DNA of 64,000 nucleotides from assembly GCF_001277345.1 (NCBI RefSeq), contig NZ_LIUT01000001.1, positions 2,615,542-2,679,541 of the forward strand, written 5' to 3'. Under the pieces are notes generated by a model that worked only from the letters and a program-made list of their open reading frames with translations, searched no databases and was not told where the DNA came from. The position numbers were made by a program, and so were the translations under genes. Positions 26,191-33,168 of the stretch are shown here, one piece after another (the first letter of the stretch is position 1; every line of letters begins with the position of its first letter). This DNA comes from Paenibacillus solani. GTDB lineage: Bacteria > Bacillota > Bacilli > Paenibacillales > Paenibacillaceae.

Positions 26191-26973
26191 TTAAATACCA
26201 GCCCCCGTATCGAACTCCGGCTCTTCTACTTTCTCAAACTCGCGCAGAACCTTGGTCCTTAGTTCCTGAAAGGATGAACTGGTCCGTTTGCGGGGAAATG
26301 GCAGATCGATAGGCTGGATGGAACGGATGTGACCAGGTCTGGGATTCATAATGACGACACGCTCGCCAAGGAATACAGCCTCATCCAGATCATGGGTAAC
26401 AAAGAGCATCGTTGTACGGTTATTTTGCCAAATATCCAGAAGCACCTCCTGCATATGAGAGCGCGTAAAAGCGTCGAGGGCACCAAACGGCTCATCCAGC
26501 AGCAGCACATCCGGATTCCGCAGCAGAGCACGGGCGATTGCTACTCTCTGAGCCATTCCACCCGACAACTCCCGTGGATATGCCTTCTCAAAGCCTTCTA
26601 GCCGGACAAGCGCAATATATTCTTCCACCTTCTTGCGGACATCCTTGTGCTTCAGCGACAGATTGCCTGCGATATTCTTCTCCACCGTCAGCCACGGGAA
26701 CAAGCGCGGCTCTTGAAAAATAAATCCCTTCTCAATACTGGGTCCCGATATAGGCTTGTCATTCAGCAAGACACTGCCCTCGTATGATGTATCCAGCCCA
26801 GCAACGATTTTTAGCAAGGTGCTCTTGCCGCAGCCGCTCGGACCGATCAAGGTGATGAATTCTCCCTTTCGAACCCGCAAATCGATTCCCTTGAGTGCTG
26901 TAACTTTTCCAGCCGGGGTTTGAAAGACTCTGTTTACCTGTTCAATGATTAACGTGTCCGCTGACATATTCAT
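26191..26973 (-). CDS. ABC transporter ATP-binding protein, sulfonate/nitrate type (SsuB-like)
   Basis: 260 residues from the ATG at 26973, chosen because GGAGGG lies 4-5 nt upstream; an upstream extension to 27048 runs into the leader terminator. Walker [11 protein letters not shown]-loop FQEPRLFPW, signature LSGGMAQR, Walker [12 protein letters not shown] and H-loop VTHDLDEA are all present. First gene of the operon ssuB-ssuA-ssuC1-ssuC2-monooxygenase. Confidence 0.94.
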   Translation of the reverse strand: MNMSADTLIIEQVNRVFQTPAGKVTALKGIDLRVRKGEFITLIGPSGCGKSTLLKIVAGLDTSYEGSVLLNDKPISGPSIEKGFIFQEPRLFPWLTVEKNIAGNLSLKHKDVRKKVEEYIALVRLEGFEKAYPRELSGGMAQRVAIARALLRNPDVLLLDEPFGALDAFTRSHMQEVLLDIWQNNRTTMLFVTHDLDEAVFLGERVVIMNPRPGHIRSIQPIDLPFPRKRTSSSFQELRTKVLREFEKVEEPEFDTGAGI

Positions 26974-27027
26974 ACACCCTCCAGTCCATAAATTAATTAA
27001 TCCTACATGTTTACTTGGTAAAAAGCA

Positions 27028-27111
27028 TAAAAAAAAAAGAGATATCACGCATGTCTAAGTACCTCGAATGGGATGTACTTAAATTTCGGCGTTATATCTC
27101 CAGTTTACTGG
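27028..27111 (-). terminator. Leader terminator (candidate attenuator) of the ssu-like operon
   Basis: On the minus strand, between promoter and ssuB, the arms 27100-27089 and 27050-27039 pair over 12 positions with one mismatch; inside is a second perfect stem TAAGTAC/GTACTTA (27056-27062 with 27075-27081). The outer stem is followed by a run of T (27038-27028). A separate CCAG/CTGG hairpin abuts upstream (27100-27111). It does not match SAM-I or other sulfur riboswitches I know. Confidence 0.75.
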
Positions 27112-27144
27112 TCGATTAACTCGGTATTAATTTGGTATGAGGCT

Positions 27145-27173
27145 ATATTACAATTGTCGTGTAAGGCTGTCAA
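27145..27173 (-). promoter_or_regulatory. SigA-type promoter of the ssu-like operon
   Basis: Minus strand TTGACA (27173-27168), 17-bp spacer, TAATAT (27150-27145). The transcript would start near 27138 and carry a leader of about 165 nt containing the terminator hairpin. The rest of 27174-27351 holds the tdk promoter region; no gene seen. Confidence 0.7.
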
Positions 27174-27351
27174 CCCTTTTTTATCCAATCCATCCACCAT
27201 TCAGAGCTTACTTATCCTCGTAAGCCCCATGGACAAATGACGCTCAAAAATGCGACAATATACTCTGCACGTCATGCCTAAAAGCGATAAAATATTAATA
27301 CGCAATTCATTGATGCTGTATGGCACCACCTAATAAGAAGGGAACGAAATC

Positions 27352-27924
27352 ATGGCTCAATTGTTTTTTAAGTACGGTTCTATGAACAGTGGTAAATCCA
27401 TCGAAATTCTAAAAGTTGCTCATAACTATGAAGAACAGAACAAACCGGTCCTTCTCTTTACGTCCGCTATCGATGACCGGGATGCTGTCGGCTACATTTC
27501 TTCACGAATTGGCCTGCGCCGCGAAGCGATACCGGTGTCGGAAACAACCGATATCTACGGGATCGTAAAGGAGCATCAGCCTAAGCCCTACTGTGTACTG
27601 GTGGATGAATGCCAATTCCTGTCCAAGCATAGCATTCTGCAGCTGGTTCGTATTGTAGACGAACTTGATGTGCCTATAATGGGCTTCGGCTTGAAGAACG
27701 ATTTTCGCAACGAGCTGTTCGAAGGCAGTCGCTGGATGCTGACTTATGCCGATAAAATCGAAGAAATGAAGACGATCTGCTGGTTCTGCGAGCGCAAAGC
27801 CATCATGAATCTACGCGTCATCGACGGCAAACCCGTGTATGACGGTGAACAGATTCTGATCGGCGGGAATGATACCTACTTCCCTGTCTGCCGCAAATGC
27901 CATACTCATCCTCCTTTAGCATAG
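27352..27924 (+). CDS. tdk: Thymidine kinase
   Basis: 190 residues, normal for type II thymidine kinases. P-loop GSMNSGKS (9-16), DECQF Walker B-like motif, and the zinc-binding cysteines CWFC and CRKC in the lasso domain. Phosphorylates thymidine (deoxyuridine) with ATP in nucleotide salvage. It is followed after 52 nt by a small gene of unknown function on the same strand. Confidence 0.95.
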   Translation: MAQLFFKYGSMNSGKSIEILKVAHNYEEQNKPVLLFTSAIDDRDAVGYISSRIGLRREAIPVSETTDIYGIVKEHQPKPYCVLVDECQFLSKHSILQLVRIVDELDVPIMGFGLKNDFRNELFEGSRWMLTYADKIEEMKTICWFCERKAIMNLRVIDGKPVYDGEQILIGGNDTYFPVCRKCHTHPPLA

Positions 27925-27976
27925 ATCGACTACCTAGCCAAGCTATACCCACCCTAGGAAAGGAGCAGGTTGAACC

Positions 27977-28189
27977 ATGCCTATTGTCAGACCATTATTG
28001 ACCGACAAGGATTTTCAAGAAGTAATGGAGCAGCAGATCCGCATACGCATCTTCAAGGATAACCATCTGATTGATTCAGGAAGTCTGGTTATCCGATTTA
28101 CGGACGAGACCATCATTACCCAATCCAGTGTAAGCTCGTTAGGTTACCATAAGCGGGATGAGTGTGAATTTTTTGAAGTACGGAAGTAG
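27977..28189 (+). CDS. Hypothetical 70-residue protein
   Basis: Short hydrophilic protein starting MPIVRPLLTDKDF and ending ECEFFEVRK; no signal peptide or membrane segment. Beta-rich pattern (IRIRIFKDNHLIDSGSLVIRFTDETIITQ) suggests a small beta barrel. AAAGGAG lies about 11 nt before the ATG. It follows tdk by 52 nt and shares its direction and terminator. Family not recognised. Confidence 0.7.
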   Translation: MPIVRPLLTDKDFQEVMEQQIRIRIFKDNHLIDSGSLVIRFTDETIITQSSVSSLGYHKRDECEFFEVRK

Positions 28190-28193
28190 TTGT

Positions 28194-28262
28194 CGGATTG
28201 CCTGGAAGCCATCTTGTTTCCCATCTCTTTGATAGAACTATCGATACTCTCCCCAGGCAATC
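28194..28262 (+). terminator. Nested inverted repeat after the tdk-linked gene
   Basis: GGATTGCCTGG (28194-28204) pairs with CCAGGCAATCC (28252-28262), with a small GATAG/CTATC hairpin inside. No strong T run follows, so termination is likely but not certain. Confidence 0.5.
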
Positions 28263-28280
28263 CGTACCTCTCCCTCGCAT

Positions 28281-28324
28281 AAAAAAACAGCGGTCTTCTG
28301 CAGACATAGCTGCAAAAAACCGCT
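28281..28324 (-). terminator. Intrinsic terminator of the yitT-like gene
   Basis: AGCGGT (28289-28294) pairs with ACCGCT (28319-28324) with an inner CTGCA/TGCAG stem; on the minus strand G plus seven T follow. Confidence 0.8.
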
Positions 28325-28349
28325 ACTAACTCACGATGATCCTAAATTT

Positions 28350-29216
28350 CTAGTGTATGTCGGACTTCGCCATGCTTCCGCCCAACACATCGGCAACATT
28401 CTGAATCGAAATAAATGCACTCTTATCAATCTCCTGCACAACCGTTTTCAGCTTCGCAATTTCCAGCCTTGTGATAACGCAATAGATCATCTGTGTCTCC
28501 TCTTGCGAATACCCGCCCTTGGCATAGATCATTGTCGTGCTTCTGCCCAGACGCTGCATGATGGCGCTGGAAATCTCATCATATTCATTGGATATAATCG
28601 TAACGGATTTGGATTCGTCCAAGCCCTCTACCACAATATCCATTACTTTTGCCGCTATGTAATAAGAGAAGATTGAATACATGGCCGAATCCGCTCCGAA
28701 TACAAATCCTGCCGTGATAAAAATAAATATGTTGATAAACATGATGATCTGTCCTACCGGAATCCGCAGCTTTTTGGACAACAGAATCGCCACGATTTCC
28801 GTCCCGTCCAGTGCTCCCCCATAACGGATAACCAATCCTACACCAAGACCTAATATCAGCCCGCCGAACAATACCGCGAGAATCTTCTCATTCGTAAACG
28901 GTTCGAAATGATGCAGAAAGGATGTTGCAACGGATAATACGATAATCCCATATAAGGTAGAGAAAGCAAAAGTCTTTCCGATCTGTTTATAACCGATGAA
29001 TAGAAACGGCAAGTTGATCAGGAACAGGAATATACCCAGATTAATGGGTGTAATTGCTGATAGAACAATAGAAATACCCGTGATGCCACCGTCGATAATT
29101 TCATTAGGCACCAGGAATATTTCAAGCGCCACGGCCATCATGATCGCACCCACTGTGATAAAGATGAGTCGCTTAACAATTTCGCCGATTGTCATTTTCT
29201 TGTGATTTTTGACCAT
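28350..29216 (-). CDS. YitT family membrane protein
   Basis: 288 residues: about five transmembrane helices (residues 15-200) followed by the cytoplasmic DUF2179 domain (about 205-285, with AIMQRLGRSTTMIYAKGGYSQEE in part). The TGISIVLSAIT and RYGGALDGTEIVAILLSKK segments are typical of YitT/YvjA/YpjC proteins, multi-copy in spore formers. Biochemical role not established. Monocistronic. Confidence 0.93.
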   Translation of the reverse strand: MVKNHKKMTIGEIVKRLIFITVGAIMMAVALEIFLVPNEIIDGGITGISIVLSAITPINLGIFLFLINLPFLFIGYKQIGKTFAFSTLYGIIVLSVATSFLHHFEPFTNEKILAVLFGGLILGLGVGLVIRYGGALDGTEIVAILLSKKLRIPVGQIIMFINIFIFITAGFVFGADSAMYSIFSYYIAAKVMDIVVEGLDESKSVTIISNEYDEISSAIMQRLGRSTTMIYAKGGYSQEETQMIYCVITRLEIAKLKTVVQEIDKSAFISIQNVADVLGGSMAKSDIH

Positions 29217-29451
29217 GCCATTCTCCTTTTAGTTCATGTTTCATGCAAATAATGCCTGTCGAAGAACAATTGTATTAAAAAAAGGAATAGCATGTCAACT
29301 TAGGAAGCTCTTCACCTTCATATCAACTGTCATTTCCATTACTCGCTTGCCATTTATGATATCGAACCCATTTATGCTATAATATACTTCGTCCGCAATC
29401 GACCAGAAATATACATAATTTCACCCAAATGCAGGAAAGGATTTACTCATC

Positions 29452-30108
29452 ATGTTGGAATGGTTACAGAACTTATGGACCCATTTGAAAGAAATTAATA
29501 TGGATCAAGTACAGGGCTGGCTAGAGCAGTATTCACAGCTTGGGCCCATCCCGGGCATACTGCTTCCATTTATTGAGGCGTTTCTTCCCATCCTGCCCCT
29601 CATCGTGCTGGTGATGGGAAATTCCGCAGCCTATGGTTTATGGTGGGGATTCTTCCTGTCCTGGATCGGGGTTTGCCTGGGATCCATTTCGGTGTTTTGG
29701 ATTGTTCGCAAGCTGGGAGGCAACCTGGGCATGTATATTCAAAAGAAAATGCCGGGATCGCAGCGTTTCTTCCATTGGATTGAAGAGAAGGGCTTCACGC
29801 CGATCTTTATCATGTACTGCTTTCCCTTCACGCCTTCCTCGCTGATCAATATCGCATCAGGCATAAGCACGGTCTCGGCAACGACCTTCACGATTGCCGT
29901 TATGGCAGGAAAGTCCGTCATGATCTTCATGGTTGCCTTCATCGGCCATGACTGGCAAGCTTTTATTCACCAGCCTTGGCGGATCCTCATCGCAGCCTTC
30001 GTACTCTGGCTGCTGTGGCTGGCCGGCAAAAAGATGGAAAACCGCTATCACCATGAGGAACACACAGACAGTGTTGTAATAAGCAATAATAAGAAGAAGA
30101 AACGTTAA
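29452..30108 (+). CDS. TVP38/TMEM64 family membrane protein
   Basis: 218 residues with about five hydrophobic segments and the VTT/DedA-like core: FIEAFLPILPLIVLVMGN, the GxxxG-rich second helix (WGFFLSWIGVCLGSISVFW), and FPFTPSSLINIASGIS. Family members are membrane proteins linked to envelope homeostasis and, in related DedA proteins, to lipid carrier recycling. A basic tail (NNKKKKR) ends the protein. Own terminator follows directly. Confidence 0.9.
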   Translation: MLEWLQNLWTHLKEINMDQVQGWLEQYSQLGPIPGILLPFIEAFLPILPLIVLVMGNSAAYGLWWGFFLSWIGVCLGSISVFWIVRKLGGNLGMYIQKKMPGSQRFFHWIEEKGFTPIFIMYCFPFTPSSLINIASGISTVSATTFTIAVMAGKSVMIFMVAFIGHDWQAFIHQPWRILIAAFVLWLLWLAGKKMENRYHHEEHTDSVVISNNKKKKR

Positions 30109-30118
30109 GTTACAACAT

Positions 30119-30163
30119 AACAAGACCCGCCCATCCTAAGTAGCAGGACAGGCGGGTCTTGTT
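30119..30163. terminator. Bidirectional terminator between TVP38 gene and mrp operon
   Basis: AACAAGACCCGCC (30119-30131) pairs with GGCGGGTCTTGTT (30151-30163). T-rich sequence lies on both sides; it serves the convergent TVP38 gene and the mrp operon. Confidence 0.9.
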
Positions 30164-30200
30164 ATGTTCAGTTGATGTATCAGGATACTTGTACCTATAG

Positions 30201-30617
30201 TCAACCCTTCCCGGGATGATCAGCGTTCGAGGACTCGCGCATCCGCTCCCGTTCGCGCTTGAGAGCTGGCTTCAAGTCGTCGTGAACGCTTTTCTCCCAC
30301 ATGGACACACCTGAGCGGTAGGCCGCCCGTCCGTTCAAGTGACCCGCGACCGGACCTGTAATGAATACGAAAATGATCCCTAGCAATAGCTTTGCACTGA
30401 CATGCTCCAGGTAGAAGGTGAAATATAGAAATGCACCTGCAAGGATCAGGAGAACCCCGAGTGTAGCGCTTTTCGTAGCGGCGTGCGATCTCATATACAC
30501 ATCCGGCAGACGAATCAGGCCAAATGCGCTAAGAGCGCCAAGTAAAGCGCCGAGCAGCACCATAAGTGCAATCAGAAACTCACCGATCTGACTCATCGTC
30601 TGTGCGTTCAATGACAT
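30201..30617 (-). CDS. mrpG: Mrp Na+/H+ antiporter subunit G
   Basis: About 138 residues, three transmembrane helices; the GLIRLPDVYMRSHAATKSATLG segment is the MnhG/PhaG signature. Last gene of the mrp operon, overlapping mrpF by 38 nt. The exact start is uncertain: GAGGGG lies upstream of ATG 30617 (short spacing) and of TTG 30611 (8 nt), which may be the real start. The Arg/Glu-rich tail (about 35 residues) is cytoplasmic. Confidence 0.92.
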   Translation of the reverse strand: MSLNAQTMSQIGEFLIALMVLLGALLGALSAFGLIRLPDVYMRSHAATKSATLGVLLILAGAFLYFTFYLEHVSAKLLLGIIFVFITGPVAGHLNGRAAYRSGVSMWEKSVHDDLKPALKRERERMRESSNADHPGKG

Positions 30618-30873
30618 CACCCCTCTCAATATATCGCGCGAGCGCTGTAGTACCGATGAACGTTAGAATTCCGATCAGCAGAATAATATCGAAATAAACC
30701 GTGGTCCTAAACAGCATACACAAGACAGCAATCATGGATAGCAGAATAATACCGATCGTATCCAGCGACATGATTCTGTCATTCATGGAAGGACCCTTGA
30801 TCAGTCGATACAGGCAGCCAAGAATGGCAAGCGACAGGATCACCAATGAGGCAATCAACATGCTCTGAATCAT
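30580..30873 (-). CDS. mrpF: Mrp Na+/H+ antiporter subunit F
   Basis: 97 residues, three transmembrane helices, with the MrpF/MnhF pattern YRLIKGPSMNDRIMSLDTIG and FIGTTALARYIERG. Overlaps mrpE by 4 nt and mrpG by 38 nt. Small membrane subunit required for assembly of the antiporter complex. Confidence 0.94.
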   Translation of the reverse strand: MIQSMLIASLVILSLAILGCLYRLIKGPSMNDRIMSLDTIGIILLSMIAVLCMLFRTTVYFDIILLIGILTFIGTTALARYIERGDVIERTDDESDR

Positions 30874-31349
30874 GTACGGGTCACCTCCTTGATCGCCTTC
30901 TCGAAGGTGTTTCGGATCTGATTCGACAGCTCATCAACATCTTCGATATCCATCGCATGAATATAAAGGGTCTGACCATCATGCGAAACCTCCAATGTCA
31001 GCGTACCTGGTGTCAAGCAGATAAGGCACGATAGCACTGTAATTTCCCAGTCGGATTTTAACTCGGTGGTGTACGCGAAGATGCCGGGTTGAACATCCAG
31101 CTTGGGTCTTAGAATCTGCCGAATGACCGTGATGCTGGATTTAAGCAGCTCGCTCAGAAACAACAGCAAAAGCAGCAAGATCGACCACAGCTTGCGTAAA
31201 TAAAAGTCATTCGGCCAGAAGCGTCTTAACAGATATATCAACAGAATTCCAATCAGATACCCGACAATAAACTGCTGGGGCGACCAGTCACTGTTCAGGA
31301 ACATCCAGACAACGGCAATCATGATATTTAACAGGATTTGTTGGCCCAT
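30870..31349 (-). CDS. mrpE: Mrp Na+/H+ antiporter subunit E
   Basis: 159 residues; two N-terminal transmembrane segments and a soluble C-terminal part containing LTPGTLTLEVSHDGQTLYIHAMD, the MnhE signature. Starts 4 nt after mrpD and overlaps mrpF by 4 nt. Confidence 0.94.
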   Translation of the reverse strand: MGQQILLNIMIAVVWMFLNSDWSPQQFIVGYLIGILLIYLLRRFWPNDFYLRKLWSILLLLLLFLSELLKSSITVIRQILRPKLDVQPGIFAYTTELKSDWEITVLSCLICLTPGTLTLEVSHDGQTLYIHAMDIEDVDELSNQIRNTFEKAIKEVTRT

Positions 31350-31353
31350 ACCA

Positions 31354-32835
31354 CTACTCCTTTAATACAGCTTGAATATATAGTGATGGATCAGATAATA
31401 CGGCACCTGCCTGAGATGTATAGGAATAAACCCATTCGGAACCGATCCCCAGGACAAAAACCATTACCGTTAACCCGATCGCTGCGACATATGCCGTCCG
31501 CGGGATGATAACGGTTTGTGATTCTGTATGTGCTGGTGATTCGCCCCAGAATGCTCCCATAAACACTTTAATGAGAGAGTACAGCACCGCAAGGCTTGAA
31601 GCCAGTGCAAGCCCCGTTAGCCAGTAATGGCCCTCGCTCAATCCGCCGCGTACAATGAACACTTTACCAAGGAAACCGCTAAGAGGGGGAATGCCGACCA
31701 GAGCCAGCGCAACGATGAAGAACATCCATCCCACCAAAGGATGGCGCTTCATAAGGCCCCCCATCTCACTCAGCTTGTTCGCGCCGGCAGTGGCAATGAT
31801 GATCCCGCCCAATATGAAGAGCAGCGCCTTGGAGATCATGTCATGCATCAGATAGAACACAGCTCCGTTTAATGAGTCTACGTTTGCTACGGCTACTCCA
31901 AAAGCAATAAAACCGACGCTGATGATGATGTTATAATTCAGAATTCGTCCCAAGTCCTTATACGCTACTGCACCCAGACTTCCGAGAATCATTGTTGCTG
32001 CTGCCATCCATCCAATGACGGCGTGAATTCCGCCGGTATCATGATAGAAGATCAACGTGAAGGTTCGAATAATCGCGTATAATCCAACCTTCGTAAGCAG
32101 CGCTCCGAACAAAGCCGTAACCGCTGCCGGTGGAGCACTGTAAGAGCCGGGCAGCCAGAAGAACAGAAACAGTCCTGCCTTCAAAGCAAATACGATCAGG
32201 AACAAAAGTCCGATAACCGATATGATCCCACTTTGCTGGATCTCTGCCACGCGCAGAGACAGATGCGCCATGTTCAACGTGCCAACCGTGCCATATAAGT
32301 AAGCTACGGCGGCGACAAACAAGGTGGACGAAATAATATTAATCAGCATGTACTTCAACGTTTCCCTCAGCTGTCGCTTGGTGCCACCAAGTACGATCAG
32401 TGCATAGGACGAGATGAGCATCACCTCAAAGCAGACGAACAGGTTAAACAGATCACCTGTCAGGAACGATCCCAGAACACCAGCCAGCAAAAATTGAAAA
32501 AACGGATAGAAGTAATGCTTCTCTCTCTCCTCTCCAATACTTCGAAAGGCATAGAATAAGCAGCCTGTTGCTACAATCAGCGTCGTGAGCACAAGCAGTG
32601 CCGCAAGCATATCCGCCACGAACACAATCCCGTACGGTGGCAGCCACCCGCCCATATGAAGCGTCTGAATGCCTTGATGATCGACCTGATTGACGATAAA
32701 CAGTGCAACGAGCAGGTTTGCGATGACACTAAACGCACTGATCCAGCGCTGAGCGCGGACGTATTTGGAGCAGAATATAAGAATAACAGCAGTAACCAGC
32801 GGAATGAGGAGCGGGAGAACAATTACGTTATTCAT
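31354..32835 (-). CDS. mrpD: Mrp Na+/H+ antiporter subunit D
   Basis: 493 residues, about 14 transmembrane helices, homologous to complex I antiporter-like subunits (NuoM/NuoN). The conserved Glu in VCFEVMLISSYAL and the lysine in FALKAGLFLFFWLPGSY (proton-path residues) are present. Overlaps mrpC by 8 nt. Works with MrpA in ion translocation. Confidence 0.96.
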   Translation of the reverse strand: MNNVIVLPLLIPLVTAVILIFCSKYVRAQRWISAFSVIANLLVALFIVNQVDHQGIQTLHMGGWLPPYGIVFVADMLAALLVLTTLIVATGCLFYAFRSIGEEREKHYFYPFFQFLLAGVLGSFLTGDLFNLFVCFEVMLISSYALIVLGGTKRQLRETLKYMLINIISSTLFVAAVAYLYGTVGTLNMAHLSLRVAEIQQSGIISVIGLLFLIVFALKAGLFLFFWLPGSYSAPPAAVTALFGALLTKVGLYAIIRTFTLIFYHDTGGIHAVIGWMAAATMILGSLGAVAYKDLGRILNYNIIISVGFIAFGVAVANVDSLNGAVFYLMHDMISKALLFILGGIIIATAGANKLSEMGGLMKRHPLVGWMFFIVALALVGIPPLSGFLGKVFIVRGGLSEGHYWLTGLALASSLAVLYSLIKVFMGAFWGESPAHTESQTVIIPRTAYVAAIGLTVMVFVLGIGSEWVYSYTSQAGAVLSDPSLYIQAVLKE

Positions 32836-33166
32836 CGTACTTCCCCCTTAACTCCTCCATGTTGTCCGTACCCAAACGTTGATAGGCTTTATACGCCAGA
32901 ACGAAAAAGAACGATGTAACGCCAAAGCTGATAACGATGGATGTCAGGATCAGCGCCTGTGGTACCGGATCAACATAGGACGAAGCCTCTTCTCCCAGCA
33001 GCGGCGCAGCGCCTGTCTTCAGCCTCGACATCGTGAGCAGGAGCAGATGGACACCATGGGTTAACAGGGATGTGCCGAGAATGATCCGCAGTAAGCTTTT
33101 GGATAATATCTGGTAAATCCCTACTGCAAAAATAATCCCGATGGCAAGCGACATATAAAGTTCCAT
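32828..33166 (-). CDS. mrpC: Mrp Na+/H+ antiporter subunit C
   Basis: 112 residues, three transmembrane helices, homologous to complex I NuoK; DPVPQALILTSIVISFG is the typical third-helix motif. Starts 2 nt after mrpA ends and overlaps mrpD by 8 nt. Confidence 0.96.
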   Translation of the reverse strand: MELYMSLAIGIIFAVGIYQILSKSLLRIILGTSLLTHGVHLLLLTMSRLKTGAAPLLGEEASSYVDPVPQALILTSIVISFGVTSFFFVLAYKAYQRLGTDNMEELRGKYDE

Positions 33167-33168
33167 GA

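Noticed and set aside
27052..27119. 22-codon plus-strand ORF ([12 protein letters not shown]...) in the ssu leader region
   Set aside because: No ribosome binding site; it is the complement of the nested leader hairpin.
27028..27173. SAM (S-box) or T-box riboswitch before ssuB
   Set aside because: Neither the S-box core nor the T-box AGGGTGG(A/N)ACCGCG sequence is present.
28194..28262. Treating the nested repeat after the tdk-linked gene as a miniature transposable element
   Set aside because: No target-site duplication or second copy in the window; a transcription terminator explains it.
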